From NCBI RefSeq assembly GCF_016613535.2, contig NZ_CP071518.1:3348001-3412000 (forward strand): a stretch of DNA of 64,000 bases, in the 5' to 3' direction. Source of the stretch: Lysobacter solisilvae. Lineage in GTDB: Bacteria; Pseudomonadota; Gammaproteobacteria; Xanthomonadales; Xanthomonadaceae. Below are positions 16,922 to 26,610 of this stretch, piece after piece (position 1 is the first letter of the stretch; the number at the start of each line of letters is the position of its first letter). The translations under genes were made by a program, and so were the position numbers. Under the pieces are notes generated by a model that ran no database searches, was not told where the DNA came from, and was given only the letters and a program-made list of their open reading frames with translations.

Positions 16922-18791
16922 AGAGGGACGCCAATGCTGTCAGGTACGTCATGGAAGTTATGGCGTTGCACAACGAAACTCTTCCGCTGAGCGCCTGCGT
17001 GATCAAGGATTCGTAAAGGAACCCATGGGAACCACTCTTCACCACCGTACTCAAATCTTGTGCAAGCTCTGCCCGTTGAAGAATGATGAGTACAAATACG
17101 GGAGCCGCCGGAATCAAGTTTCTCCCAAGGGTCTCATCAACAATCTTCAAAAGCTTGACGGCGGTTAGCTTGATCTCCTCGAGTCCGTGTGATGTCTCAT
17201 TCCCAATCATCAACCAGCGCTCAATGATCTCCAGGCGATGATGGTGGGTGGACGGAAGAATCTCGAAAGCTGCCGAGTCAACAAAGTTCTCATCCGAAAG
17301 GAACTCGCTCAGAGCAAGTTCCATTCCAGGATTGGAATCGATCACCAGATAGATCCGTCCAAACTGCTGCCGGAGCGCCCGCAACCCCTGCAGACACCCG
17401 TCCGAATGCAGAAGATCGAAATCATCGATCAGAAGGACCTTTTCCTTCGGATCCAATTTCTTGTACTCGGCGCGCCAACGCTTTCCGTAAAGCAGATCGA
17501 TCGCCCCGTCAACTCGATCTTCAAGCCCGCTGGGGCGCCACGACGTAATCGTCGCCGCGTTCAGGAGCAGCGGATAGACGCCGCGCTTGCTCAATTGGAT
17601 CGCTAGCATCTTGGCGAGAGCCGACTTACCGGACTGTTCCCCGCCCTTGACAACGCAGACTGCGGGCAATCCAGTCAACTCAGCGAGTGCGTCTCCCTTT
17701 TCCGCAAGGCCGTCCGCGACAATGTTTCCAGTATCTTTCTCGGGATTTACGCGCTTGAGGTTTGGCCATACAAAGATGTCTTGTAGTGTCACAACCTCTT
17801 TCCTGCGATGGGTGTAGTTGGCCCCGGCACTGTTCAAGTAGCGGAGCCCCTCCGTCGATATCGAGATCTTTCTTGAACCGTTGGACACAGGCCAGGGCAA
17901 ATACTCGTCCCTCGACTTCTCTACCCACGCCTCGTAGGCTCCATCCTTCCAACGATAGGACCGGGGCAAGAATCCAAGCTTCCTGTCAACCAGAACCGTC
18001 TGAAAGGCACTATTCTGAGAGTCTGACGAGTCACGCAAAGCGTGCCCTCGCAAGTAGGTAATTGCCGAATCGTCGTAGATGTCGTTGACCTGTTGAGCCC
18101 ACAGCTCATGCTCGTGCCCCATCAGGAACAGGTCACCCAACATGGATGCGTGTTGAGCCAGTTCGCGGGCATTGTCCGGCATCAACCAACCGTACGGATG
18201 GTGCATGACGAGGAAGGTCTTCATCCCGTCTTTTGAATCCAATTCCGGCAACGGCACAAATAGCTTCCCAGGGTCTTCCCTGATCGTGGACATCACAGAC
18301 GAGTTCAGCAGCACATAGCGAACGGCGACATCGGGGAACTCTGCGACTGCGCCCCACTTGTCCGCACTCATGAATGTGGGCCCAAGGTCTCTTTGCAAGT
18401 CAAAGAAGCTGTCCAATGGCTTCGCAATCTGCTCCAGGATTAACGGAGACATTTCATGTGGCTTATTCCGCGCCACACTTAGTAGGGCATCCCTTACGGT
18501 TTGATCACCTGAGAAGTCACAGTCATGGTTGCCCGCTGATACCAGGATTGCCGCCTCGATACCGAGCCTTTCATGCACCCGAGCTTTGACACGCTTCAGA
18601 AGGTCTCTAACAACTTGAAAGTCCTCAGGCGCCCTCTTGTTCGCCATATCACCGGAGAAAACCACGTGAACTTCCGACACTTCAACGATGGGCGACAGAG
18701 CAGAATCTACAATCGCCTCAGCTCGGCTCACGAAATCGATCGAATCCTCGTCGAGATGCGCATCCGTCAAATGGATCAGCAGCAAGCTCAT
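16893..18791 (-). CDS. Metallophosphoesterase-STAND NTPase, N-terminal and central part
   Basis: A 632-residue open frame with a strong ribosome site (AAGGGGGGGG) before ATG 18791. Residues 1-300 are a calcineurin-like metallophosphoesterase with all metal motifs: TDAH (D10, H12), SGD (D48), GNHD (87-90), MHHP (196-199) and GHEH (225-228). Residues about 360-620 are a P-loop NTPase with Walker A GGEQSGKS (383-390) and Walker B VLLIDDFD (452-459), of the STAND type. The winged-helix and sensor parts lie in the next frame at 15737-16921. An effector nuclease or phosphoesterase joined to STAND NTPase and a helical sensor is the architecture of Avs-like antiphage proteins. Binding of a phage protein would activate the effector (family knowledge; not shown here). 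It is AT-richer than the core genes. Confidence 0.75.
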   Translation of the reverse strand: MSLLLIHLTDAHLDEDSIDFVSRAEAIVDSALSPIVEVSEVHVVFSGDMANKRAPEDFQVVRDLLKRVKARVHERLGIEAAILVSAGNHDCDFSGDQTVRDALLSVARNKPHEMSPLILEQIAKPLDSFFDLQRDLGPTFMSADKWGAVAEFPDVAVRYVLLNSSVMSTIREDPGKLFVPLPELDSKDGMKTFLVMHHPYGWLMPDNARELAQHASMLGDLFLMGHEHELWAQQVNDIYDDSAITYLRGHALRDSSDSQNSAFQTVLVDRKLGFLPRSYRWKDGAYEAWVEKSRDEYLPWPVSNGSRKISISTEGLRYLNSAGANYTHRRKEVVTLQDIFVWPNLKRVNPEKDTGNIVADGLAEKGDALAELTGLPAVCVVKGGEQSGKSALAKMLAIQLSKRGVYPLLLNAATITSWRPSGLEDRVDGAIDLLYGKRWRAEYKKLDPKEKVLLIDDFDLLHSDGCLQGLRALRQQFGRIYLVIDSNPGMELALSEFLSDENFVDSAAFEILPSTHHHRLEIIERWLMIGNETSHGLEEIKLTAVKLLKIVDETLGRNLIPAAPVFVLIILQRAELAQDLSTVVKSGSHGFLYESLITQALSGRVSLCNAITSMTYLTALASLFELGNVQGG

Positions 18792-18909
18792 TCACCCCCC
18801 CCTTTCCTTCAAATTACTACCTGGCAACCAACCACTCTTCATGCACGCATGATCGACGCCTCATCTTCAGACGCTAATTGACTCAGGGGGCAAAGTGCAA
18901 ATGCCTTCC

Positions 18910-18939
18910 AAAAAAAAGGGCCTACCAATGGCAGGCCCT
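18910..18939 (-). terminator. icmF: Strong rho-independent terminator of icmF
   Basis: On the minus strand, AGGGCCT and AGGCCCT enclose nine bases and are followed by a run of eight T. It starts 28 bases after the icmF stop codon and marks the boundary between the core gene and the accessory island. Confidence 0.9.
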
Positions 18940-18966
18940 CGCGGTCTCAAGAAGAGGGAATCCGAG

Positions 18967-21900
18967 CTACATATTCCGCCGGTATTCCCCACCAACGTCA
19001 TAAAGCGCATGACTAATCTGCCCCAAGCTGTGCGTCTTCACCGCCTCCATCAGGCTGGCAAACACATTCCGCCGCTCCCGCGCCGTCGCCTGCAGCTGCC
19101 TTAACCCTTCAGCTGCGTAACCATTGCGATTGCCCTGATACCCCGCGACGTTCTGGATCTGCTGCCCCTTCTCCCCTTCCGTGCTGCGGATCAGCTCGAT
19201 CTCGGTGACGATGTCGCCGCCGTGGTCCTTGGGCAGGAAGGTGTTGACGCCGATCAGGGGCAGCGAGCCGTCGTGCTTCTTGTGCTCGTAATAGAGCGAC
19301 TCTTCCTGGATCTTGCCGCGCTGGTACATGGTGTCCATGGCGCCGAGCACGCCGCCGCGCTCGCTGATGGCTTCGAACTCCTTGTAGACGGCTTCCTCGA
19401 CGATGTCGGTGAGCTTGTCGACGATGAAGCTGCCCTGCCAGGGGTTCTCGTTGAAGTTGAGGCCCAGTTCCTTGTTGATGATCATCTGGATGGCCACGGC
19501 GCGGCGCACGCTTTCCTCGGTCGGCGTGGTGATGGCTTCGTCGTAGGCGTTGGTGTGCAGGCTGTTGCAGTTGTCGAACAGGGCGTACAGGGCCTGCAGG
19601 GTGGTGCGGATGTCGTTGAACTGGATCTCCTGCGCGTGCAGGGAGCGGCCGCTGGTCTGGATGTGGTACTTCATCATCTGGCTGCGGCTGGAGGCGCCGT
19701 AGCGCTCGCGCATGGCGCGGGCCCAGATGCGGCGGGCGACGCGCCCGATGACGGTGTATTCCGGGTCCATGCCGTTGCTGAAGAAGAACGACAGGTTGGG
19801 CGCGAAGTCGTCGATCTTCATGCCACGAGCGAGGTAGTACTCGACGATGGTGAAGCCGTTGGACAGGGTGAAGGCGAGCTGGCTGATCGGGTTCGCGCCG
19901 GCTTCGGCGATGTGGTAGCCGCTGATGGACACCGAGTAGAAGTTGCGGACGTTGTTGTCCACGAAGTACTGCTGGATGTCGCCCATCATGCGCAGGGCGA
20001 ACTCGGTGCTGAAGATGCAGGTGTTCTGGGCCTGGTCTTCTTTCAGGATGTCGGCCTGCACGGTGCCGCGCACGGTGGCCAGGGTGTGGGCCTTGATCTT
20101 GGCGTAGGTCTCGGCGTCGACGACCTGGTCGCCGGTGACGCCCAGCAGGCCCAGGCCGAGGCCGTCGTTGGTCTCGGGCAGCATGCCGCTGTATTCGGGG
20201 CGCTGGCGGCCCTCGAACATCGCTTCGATCCTGTTGTGCGCCTCGTCCCAGCGGGCCTGGTCGGCGCGCAGGTACTTCTCGACCTGCTGGTCGATGGCGG
20301 TGTTCATGAACATCGACAGGATGATCGGGGCCGGGCCGTTGATGGTCATCGACACCGAGGTACTGGGCGCGCACAGGTCGAAGCCCGAGTACAGCTTCTT
20401 CATGTCGTCCAGGGTGGCGATGTTGACGCCGGAGTTGCCGATCTTGCCGAAGATGTCCGGGCGCACGGCGGGGTCTTCGCCGTACAGGGTGACGCTGTCG
20501 AAGGCGGTGGACAGGCGCGCGGCCGGCTGGCCGACGGACAGGTAATGGAAGCGGCGGTTGGTGCGCTCGGGCGTGCCTTCGCCGGCGAACATGCGGATCG
20601 GGTCTTCGCCGGTGCGGCGGTAGGGGTAGACGCCGCCGGTGTAGGGGTAGTAGCCGGGCAGGTTTTCCTTCTGCAGGAAGGTCAGCAGCTCGCCCCAGCT
20701 CTTGTAGGTGGGGGCGGCGATCTTGGGGATCTTCTGGTGCGACAGGGACTCGCGGTAGTTCTCGACGCGGATGGTCTTGTCGCGGACCTGGTACTCGGTG
20801 AACTCGTCGACGATGGACTTCAGGCGCTGCGGCCAGTCGCGCAGGAGCTTGAGGGCGTCGGAGGTGAGGGACTGGATGGCGTCGTTGTAGCGCTGGCGGA
20901 GGGTTAGGAGGGTGCGGTCTACACCCGCCCCGTCATTCCCGCGGACCCCACTTTCGTCATTCCCGCGAACGCGGGAATCCAGTGCCTTGTCGCTGTCCGA
21001 AGGAAGTCGCTGGGTCCCCGCGTTCGCGGGGACGACGAGCAGATCATCGGCGCCGTAGAGGTCCAGGGCCTTCGGCAGCTTGTCGTCCCCCAGATCCCGC
21101 AGCGACTGCCAGTAACTCTGCGCCCGGTCGGCGATCTCCGCCTGGCTTTCGATCTTGGCGTTGATGCCGCGGCCCTGTTCGGCGATTTCGGCCAGGTAGC
21201 GGACGCGGGCGCCGGGGATCAGGACGGTGGCGCGGGGTTCCTTGAGGGAGGTGTCGATGACGGGCTGGTAATCGCAGTGGGCGGTGCCGAAGGGCTTGGC
21301 GCCCTCGGGCTGGTCGCCCTGCCCCGTCTTGCCGAGCTTCTCGCGCAGCAGGCGGCACAGGTTGGCGAACATCCAGCTGATGCCGGGGTCGTTGAACTGG
21401 CTGGCGATGGTGGGGTAGACGGGGACGTCCTCGTCCTTGGTGGCGAAGGCCACGCGGTTGCGCTTCCACTGCTTGCGCACGTCGCGCAGGGCGTCTTCGG
21501 CGCCGCGCTTGTCGAACTTGTTGAGGACCACCAGCTCGGCGTAGTCGAGCATGTCGATCTTTTCCAGCTGGCTGGGGGCGCCGAAGTCGCTGGTCATGAC
21601 GTACATGGGGAAATCGACCAGGTCGACGATCTCCGAGTCGGACTGGCCGATGCCGGCGGTCTCGACGATGACCAGGTCGTAGCCCAGCGACTTGAGGAAG
21701 GCGATGCAGTCCTTGAGGACGACATTGGTCGCCGCGTGCTGGCGGCGGGTGGCCATGGAGCGCATGAACACGCGCGAAGAGCGCAGCGAGTTCATGCGGA
21801 TGCGGTCGCCCAGCAGCGCGCCGCCGGTGCGGCGGCGGGTGGGGTCGACGGAGATGACGGCGATGCGCATCTCCGGGAAGCTGGCCAGGAAGCGGTTGAG

Positions 21901-22560
21901 CAGTTCGTCGGTGACCGAGGACTTGCCGGCGCCGCCGGTGCCGGTGATGCCCACGACCGGGGTCTTGCCGCCGGCCAGCTGCCATTCCTTGCGCAGGTGG
22001 GCGAGCTCGGACTCCTCCAGGGCGCTCTCTTCGATGGCCGAGAGCATGCGGCCGATCTCGATCTCGTTGTCGAAGGCGACCTGGTGGGGCTTGTCGACCG
22101 GCAGGCGCGCGCCCTCGGCGCGGCGGACGACGTCCTCGATCATGGACACCAGGCCCATGTGCATGCCGTCGTTGGGGTGGTAGATGCGCTCCACGCCGTA
22201 GGCCTGCAGTTCGCGGATTTCCTCCGGGGTGATGGTGCCGCCGCCGCCGCCGAAGACGCGGATGTGGGAGGCGTTGCGCTCCTTGAGCATGTCGACCATG
22301 TACTTGAAGTACTCGACGTGGCCGCCCTGGTAGCTGGACAGGGCGATGGCGTCGGCGTCCTCCTGCAGCGCGGCGCGGACGACGTCCTCGACCGAGCGGT
22401 TGTGGCCCAGATGGATGACTTCGGCGCCCTGCCCCTGGATCAGCCTGCGCATGATGTTGATGGCGGCGTCGTGGCCGTCGAACAGGCTGGCGGCGGTGAC
22501 GAAACGCAGCGGCGAGGACTCGGCCTGGGCCTGCGGGAGGTTGCTGGCGGGGGTGCTCAT
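18967..22560 (-). CDS. icmF: Fused isobutyryl-CoA mutase/G-protein chaperone IcmF
   Basis: A 1197-residue cytosolic enzyme that interconverts isobutyryl-CoA and n-butyryl-CoA (related enzymes also act on isovaleryl-CoA and pivalyl-CoA) using adenosylcobalamin. Domain order is B12-binding (DGHDAA with His30 as lower cobalt ligand), MeaB-like GTPase (Walker [13 protein letters not shown] about 204-215; NKFD base-recognition motif), a linker, then the TIM-barrel mutase ([18 protein letters not shown] onward). ATG 22560 is used; the frame extends three codons upstream to a GTG. The linker at about residues 508-546 contains an in-frame REP element ([12 protein letters not shown]...SRVRGND), so the protein is longer than usual by roughly 35 residues. 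It fits beside the leucine and valine catabolic genes that follow. A strong terminator follows the gene. Confidence 0.92.
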   Translation of the reverse strand: MSTPASNLPQAQAESSPLRFVTAASLFDGHDAAINIMRRLIQGQGAEVIHLGHNRSVEDVVRAALQEDADAIALSSYQGGHVEYFKYMVDMLKERNASHIRVFGGGGGTITPEEIRELQAYGVERIYHPNDGMHMGLVSMIEDVVRRAEGARLPVDKPHQVAFDNEIEIGRMLSAIEESALEESELAHLRKEWQLAGGKTPVVGITGTGGAGKSSVTDELLNRFLASFPEMRIAVISVDPTRRRTGGALLGDRIRMNSLRSSRVFMRSMATRRQHAATNVVLKDCIAFLKSLGYDLVIVETAGIGQSDSEIVDLVDFPMYVMTSDFGAPSQLEKIDMLDYAELVVLNKFDKRGAEDALRDVRKQWKRNRVAFATKDEDVPVYPTIASQFNDPGISWMFANLCRLLREKLGKTGQGDQPEGAKPFGTAHCDYQPVIDTSLKEPRATVLIPGARVRYLAEIAEQGRGINAKIESQAEIADRAQSYWQSLRDLGDDKLPKALDLYGADDLLVVPANAGTQRLPSDSDKALDSRVRGNDESGVRGNDGAGVDRTLLTLRQRYNDAIQSLTSDALKLLRDWPQRLKSIVDEFTEYQVRDKTIRVENYRESLSHQKIPKIAAPTYKSWGELLTFLQKENLPGYYPYTGGVYPYRRTGEDPIRMFAGEGTPERTNRRFHYLSVGQPAARLSTAFDSVTLYGEDPAVRPDIFGKIGNSGVNIATLDDMKKLYSGFDLCAPSTSVSMTINGPAPIILSMFMNTAIDQQVEKYLRADQARWDEAHNRIEAMFEGRQRPEYSGMLPETNDGLGLGLLGVTGDQVVDAETYAKIKAHTLATVRGTVQADILKEDQAQNTCIFSTEFALRMMGDIQQYFVDNNVRNFYSVSISGYHIAEAGANPISQLAFTLSNGFTIVEYYLARGMKIDDFAPNLSFFFSNGMDPEYTVIGRVARRIWARAMRERYGASSRSQMMKYHIQTSGRSLHAQEIQFNDIRTTLQALYALFDNCNSLHTNAYDEAITTPTEESVRRAVAIQMIINKELGLNFNENPWQGSFIVDKLTDIVEEAVYKEFEAISERGGVLGAMDTMYQRGKIQEESLYYEHKKHDGSLPLIGVNTFLPKDHGGDIVTEIELIRSTEGEKGQQIQNVAGYQGNRNGYAAEGLRQLQATARERRNVFASLMEAVKTHSLGQISHALYDVGGEYRRNM
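20932..21037. repeat. REP doublet translated in frame within icmF
   Basis: Two inverted repeats, ATTCCCGCGAACGCGGGAAT (20959-20978) and GTCCCCGCGTTCGCGGGGAC (21014-21033), plus a partial third at 20933-20945, lie inside the icmF coding sequence without breaking the frame. The first fits the ATTCCC-N8-GGGAAT core of dRS3-like repeats. Related copies occur at about 22655-22685, 22750-22780, 24635-24655 and 26226-26250 in intergenic DNA. Confidence 0.85.
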
Positions 22561-22654
22561 GGGGGGCACTCAATACGGAAAGCGGGTTGGGTGAATTGTA
22601 GCGGGTGGGGCGTGGGGGGGGCTTTGGGGGGGATTGATGAGGTCAACACCGTCC

Positions 22655-22785
22655 ATGGATCCCCGCCTTCGCGGGGATGACGGTCTGATTGATAACCGGC
22701 CTTCGTGAAGATGGCAGCTTGCTTGAGGCCGTCATCCCCTTTGAAACCGTCATCCCCGCGAAGGCGGGGATCCATGGACGTTCGT
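22655..22785. repeat. Intergenic REP pair between icmF and the PLD-family gene
   Basis: Two oppositely oriented copies share the sequence CCATGGATCCCCGCCTTCGC and its reverse complement with GGGGATGACG. They face each other around a spacer of about 60 bases at 22690-22745. They belong to the same family as the in-frame copy in icmF and lie in the divergent gap between icmF and the PLD gene. Confidence 0.8.
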
Positions 22786-22919
22786 GCAGAGACCGTCATG
22801 CAAGAGGTCAACCTGCACTCCCGCCCGCGGTCCTCTCACGGGTGGACCCGCGCCCCCCCACGCGTGAATACTCCCCCCGCGGCCTTCAACAGCCGAAGGC
22901 TGGTCAACGGGGAGATCGC

Positions 22920-24473
22920 ATGCGGATACGACGGGTGCTGGCGTGGGTACTGGCGGGCCTGCTGGTGCTGTTCCTCAGCGGCTGGGTGCTGGCCGACCAC
23001 CTCACGCCGCCGGCCACCGGTGCGCCCAGCCATGCGCTGCCGGTGCAGGCGGCGCAGACGCTGCTCGATCGCGAGGTCGGTGCCTTGCTCGCGCAGCATC
23101 CGGGCAGGAGCGGCGCGATCCTGGTGCCCGACGGGCTGGATGCGTTCGCGGCGCGGGCGATCTCGGCGCGGCGGGCCGGGCGCAGCCTGGACCTGCAGTA
23201 CTACATCTGGCACGACGACATCGCCGGGCGGATGCTGGCGCGCGAGGCCTGGCTGGCCGCCGAGCGCGGCGTGCGCGTGCGCATGCTGCTGGACGACATG
23301 AATGCCGAGGGCCTGGACCCGGGCCTGCTGACGCTGGACGCGCATCCCAACGTGGAGATCCGGCTCTACAACCCCTTCCGCAACCGCGGCGGCGTGGGCC
23401 GCGTGCTGGAGCTGGTGCAGCGGCTGGTCAGCGTGAACCACCGCATGCACAACAAGGCGTGGATCGCCGACAACCGCATGGCGGTGGTGGGCGGGCGCAA
23501 CATCGGCGTGGAGTATTTCGCCGCGGGCGAGGAGACCAACTTCCGCGACCTGGACATGGTGCTGATGGGGCCGGCGGTGGCGCAGGCCAGCGGGGTGTTC
23601 GACGCGTACTGGAACAGCGCGGCGGCCGTGCCAATCGTGGCGCTGAGCGAGAAGGCCGCGGCCGACATGGCCGCCATGGTGGCGACCGTCGCGGCCGAGG
23701 CCGAGAGCCCGGCGGCGCGGATGTACCTGGAGCGCGTGGATGCCTCCGAGCAGGTGCGCGCCTACACGCAGCAGCGGCTGCGGCCGCACTGGAGCACGGG
23801 CATCCAGGTGGTGGCGGACCCGCCGCTGAAGTGGAAGGACGACGATCGCCGGGGCTGGATGGTCGAGCGGCTGGTGAAGCTGCTGGGCACCACCCGGCAC
23901 AAGGCGCTGCTGATCTCGCCCTACTTCGTGCCCGGCGACTTCGGCACCCAGGGGCTGGGCAAGCTGGCCGCGCGCGGCGCGCACGTGGGCGTGATCACCA
24001 ATTCGCTGGCGGCCAACGACGTGCCGGCGGTGCACAGCGCGTATGCGGGCTACCGGCCGGCGCTGCTGGCGGCGGGCGTGCGGCTGTACGAGATCCGCGC
24101 GGTCGGCCGCCCGGAGACGGCGGGCGTGTTCGGCAGCAGCGGCGCGAGCCTGCATACCAAGGCGTTCGTGGTGGACGACACGCGCGGGTTCGTGGGTTCG
24201 TTCAACCTGGATCCGCGGTCGGCCGACCTCAATACCGAGATGGGCGTGGTGTTCGACGACCCGGCCATCGGCGCGGCGCTGCGCGAGGAATACCGACGGC
24301 TGTCGGGGCCGGCGCTGAGTTACTGGGTGTACGAGCGGCCGGGCGGCGGCATCGGCTGGCTGGATCGCGCCGCCGCGCCGCCGGTGCTGGTGCGGCGCGA
24401 GCCGGATACGGGAAAGATGCAGCGCGCGGTGGCAAGGGTGGTGGGGTGGTTGCCGATTGAGTCGCAGCTTTAG
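22920..24473 (+). CDS. Phospholipase D-family protein (cardiolipin-synthase-like)
   Basis: A 517-residue protein with one N-terminal membrane anchor or uncleaved signal (VLAWVLAGLLVLFLSGWVLA). ATG 22920 follows GGGGAGATCGC; the longer upstream frame covers a REP element and is rejected. Two HKD motifs are present: HNKAWIADNRMAVVGGRN (about residue 176) and HTKAFVVDDTRGFVGSFN (about 410), both with His, Lys and Asp in place. Two such motifs form one active site for phosphatidyl transfer or hydrolysis via a phospho-histidine. The family includes cardiolipin synthases and periplasmic phospholipases; substrate is not clear. It is followed by REP-like palindromes rather than a linked gene. Confidence 0.85.
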   Translation: MRIRRVLAWVLAGLLVLFLSGWVLADHLTPPATGAPSHALPVQAAQTLLDREVGALLAQHPGRSGAILVPDGLDAFAARAISARRAGRSLDLQYYIWHDDIAGRMLAREAWLAAERGVRVRMLLDDMNAEGLDPGLLTLDAHPNVEIRLYNPFRNRGGVGRVLELVQRLVSVNHRMHNKAWIADNRMAVVGGRNIGVEYFAAGEETNFRDLDMVLMGPAVAQASGVFDAYWNSAAAVPIVALSEKAAADMAAMVATVAAEAESPAARMYLERVDASEQVRAYTQQRLRPHWSTGIQVVADPPLKWKDDDRRGWMVERLVKLLGTTRHKALLISPYFVPGDFGTQGLGKLAARGAHVGVITNSLAANDVPAVHSAYAGYRPALLAAGVRLYEIRAVGRPETAGVFGSSGASLHTKAFVVDDTRGFVGSFNLDPRSADLNTEMGVVFDDPAIGAALREEYRRLSGPALSYWVYERPGGGIGWLDRAAAPPVLVRREPDTGKMQRAVARVVGWLPIESQL

Positions 24474-24907
24474 CGGTGGCCCCCTCCCCCGCTTCGCGGG
24501 GGAGGGTTGGGGTGGGGGCGACGGTCGCGGTGTGTTCAAGCGAAGGTCGCGTTTGCTCTCATTGAGCGTGCCCGCAGCGTGTTCGGCCCTGCACGAACGT
24601 CCATGGATGACCAGCTTCGCTGTTGAGGAGCCCTTCCCGCCTTCGCGGGGATGACGGCAATTAGAGACGCGCCCGGGACCGACAAAGCAGTTCCCCCATT
24701 CACCTTTGCATACGCCGCGGTATCCATCGCGGCCCGGGTGTCGCCAGCCCCGGCACGGGCCGCTCCGGGGCGATTGGCGTAGACTACGCCGCCTGCGGAG
24801 GCCCTTCTGGCCGCATATCCCGCCGCAGTTCCCAGCCCACTCAACGACTTACATCACCTTGTTGGCGTCGCCTGCCAGCGCAGCGCGATTGTCGACCGGA
24901 GCAACCG
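24474..24907. other. Gap with REP elements and the leucine dehydrogenase promoter region
   Basis: No gene. At 24482-24512 is a palindrome of the family CCCTCCCCCGC/GCGGGGGAGGG followed by TTGGGGTGGGGG. At 24630-24655 a half copy of the other REP family (CCGCCTTCGCGGGGATGACG) is present. The final 150 bases should contain the promoter of the downstream gene; TAGACT at 24780-24785 is a fair -10 candidate without a recognisable -35. The TAGACT sits within a 15-base inverted repeat, GGCGTAG-A-CTACGCC (24776-24790), that could be an operator. Confidence 0.5.
24776..24790 (+). promoter_or_regulatory. Inverted repeat overlapping a -10-like box upstream of leucine dehydrogenase
   Basis: A perfect seven-base-arm palindrome, GGCGTAG-A-CTACGCC, overlaps TAGACT and lies 118 bases before the start codon. 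It could be bound by a repressor, or could be coincidental. No regulator is encoded beside it. Confidence 0.3.
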
Positions 24908-26008
24908 ATGATTTTCGAAACCCTCGACACCTACGGCCATGAGCAGGTCGTGTTCTGCCACAACAAGGATGCGGGCCTGAAGGCCATCATCGCCATCCAC
25001 AACACCGTGCTGGGCCCGGCCCTGGGCGGTACGCGCATGTGGCCGTACAAGACCGAGGCCGACGCGCTCAATGACGTGCTGCGCCTGTCGCGCGGCATGA
25101 CCTACAAGAACGCGGTGGCGGGCCTGAACATCGGCGGCGGCAAGGCGGTGATCATCGGCGACCCGGCCACCGACAAGTCCGAGGCGCTGTTCCGCGCCTT
25201 CGGCCAGTTCGTGGAGTCGCTGGGCGGCCGTTACATCACGGCCGAGGACGTCGGCATCGACGTCAACGACATGGAATATGTCTACCGTGAAACCGAATAC
25301 GTGACCGGCGTGCACCAGGTGCACGGCGGTTCGGGCGATCCCTCGCCGTTCACCGCCTACGGCACGCTGCAGGGCCTGATGGCCACGCTCAACAAGCGTT
25401 TCGGCGATGAGGAAGTGGGCAAGTATTCCTACTCCGTGCAGGGCCTGGGCCACGTGGGCATGGAGTTCGTGAAGCTGCTGAAGGAACGCGGCGCCAAGAT
25501 CTTCGCGACCGACATCAACAAGGGCCTGGTCGACAAGGCCGTGTCCGAGTACGGCGTGGAAGCCGTGGGCCTGGACGAGATCTACGACGTGCCGGCCGAC
25601 GTGTACTCGCCCTGCGCGCTGGGCGGCACCGTCAACGAGCAGACCCTGCCCCGCCTGAAGGCCAAGATCATCTGCGGCGCGGCCAACAACCAGCTGGCCA
25701 ACAACGCCATCGGCGACGAAGTGCAGAAGCGCGGCATCCTGTACGCCCCGGATTACGCGGTGAACGCGGGCGGCGTGATGAACGTGTCGCTGGAGATCGA
25801 CGGCTACAACCGCGAACGCGCCATGCGCATGATGCGGACGATCTACCACAACCTCGCGCGCATCTTCGAGATTGCCGAGCGTGACGGCATCCCGACCTAC
25901 CGCGCCGCCGACCGCCTGGCCGAGGAGCGCATCAGCGCCATCGGCAAGCTGAAGCTGCCGCTGGGCCGGGCGCAGCCGCGGTTCCAGGGGCGAATCCGCG
26001 GGCATTAA
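24908..26008 (+). CDS. Leucine dehydrogenase (Glu/Leu/Phe/Val dehydrogenase family)
   Basis: A 366-residue cytosolic enzyme, the usual length for leucine dehydrogenase. It oxidatively deaminates leucine, valine and isoleucine to branched keto acids with NAD+. Seen are the substrate-binding segment [19 protein letters not shown], the catalytic-lysine region [15 protein letters not shown], and the Rossmann motif VQGLGHVG. The C-terminal [10 protein letters not shown] helix is typical. The product of leucine, after a keto-acid dehydrogenase not in this window, becomes isovaleryl-CoA, the substrate of LiuA encoded next. Two very strong hairpins follow at the stop codon, then a terminator at 26161. 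Confidence 0.93.
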   Translation: MIFETLDTYGHEQVVFCHNKDAGLKAIIAIHNTVLGPALGGTRMWPYKTEADALNDVLRLSRGMTYKNAVAGLNIGGGKAVIIGDPATDKSEALFRAFGQFVESLGGRYITAEDVGIDVNDMEYVYRETEYVTGVHQVHGGSGDPSPFTAYGTLQGLMATLNKRFGDEEVGKYSYSVQGLGHVGMEFVKLLKERGAKIFATDINKGLVDKAVSEYGVEAVGLDEIYDVPADVYSPCALGGTVNEQTLPRLKAKIICGAANNQLANNAIGDEVQKRGILYAPDYAVNAGGVMNVSLEIDGYNRERAMRMMRTIYHNLARIFEIAERDGIPTYRAADRLAEERISAIGKLKLPLGRAQPRFQGRIRGH

Positions 26009-26059
26009 TCGCGTCTGCGACGCGATTAATCCCAAAGTTTCGCGGTGCGAAACTTTGGG
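26004..26059 (+). other. Two tandem perfect hairpins at the 3' end of leucine dehydrogenase
   Basis: Hairpin one (26004-26030) has 12-base arms, ATTAATCGCGTC and GACGCGATTAAT, and includes the stop codon TAA. Hairpin two (26031-26059) has 13-base arms, CCCAAAGTTTCGC and GCGAAACTTTGGG. No T-run follows either. Both arms match perfectly with three-base loops. Likely roles are mRNA 3'-end protection or translation-coupled termination; neither is established. Confidence 0.8.
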
Positions 26060-26097
26060 CCCCCGCCAACGCGCCACATCCCCGCCGCTGTCGCGGC

Positions 26098-26118
26098 GCC
26101 CCCTTGACTCAAGGGGGC
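26098..26118. repeat. Inverted repeat between leucine dehydrogenase and liuA
   Basis: Ten-base arms GCCCCCTTGA and TCAAGGGGGC around a single base. It lies between the tandem hairpins and the terminator at 26161. Confidence 0.6.
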
Positions 26119-26160
26119 TCTCCACCAGTGGGGATGCGGGGATTTGGAAAGAATTGAAGA

Positions 26161-26188
26161 CGCCCGGCTTGCCGGGCGTTTTCTTTTT
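26161..26188 (+). terminator. Rho-independent terminator of leucine dehydrogenase
   Basis: Eight-base arms CGCCCGGC and GCCGGGCG with a TT loop, followed by TTTTCTTTTT. It lies 153 bases after the stop codon. Confidence 0.9.
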
Positions 26189-26610
26189 GCGGGCGATGCT
26201 CCCGCGGCCTGGGTTTCCCAAGCCGTCGTTCCCGCGAAGGCGGGAACCTCCGCGCTTTGGCCCCTTCCCCCGCTCCGCGGGGGAAGGTTGGGATGGGGGC
26301 CGACGATCGCCGCGTCGTCGAAGCAAGCGAAAGACCGGCTCCTCCATCCCGATACCGGCGACCGTCCGCCCCTTCCCCAACCCTCCCCCGCTACGCAGGG
26401 GAGGGAGCTTTGCAGGCCCTAGCCCGGGCTACGCGCTGCAGTTCCGCTGTTCGCAGCGCGACGCGGCGCGTCCCAGCTCCGCCGCCGCGGCGCTGATTCC
26501 ATACCGCATCGTCGGTTTCGCCCGGCGCGATAGAATCGGAGTCCCGCTACGGCGGTGGCTACCCCGTTTCCGGTTCCCGGTTCCCCGCTCCCGCCCCTGC
26601 AAGGACACCC
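26189..26610. other. Repeat-filled gap upstream of liuA
   Basis: No gene. It holds a REP of the icmF family (GTTCCCGCGAAGGCGGGAAC, 26226-26245), two palindromes of the CCCTTCCCCCGC/GCGGGGGAAGG family (26265-26300 and 26367-26410), and a partial copy (26451-26472) of the 59-base repeat seen at 27805 and 27999. The liuA promoter presumably lies in the last 100 bases, but no consensus box is clear. Confidence 0.6.
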
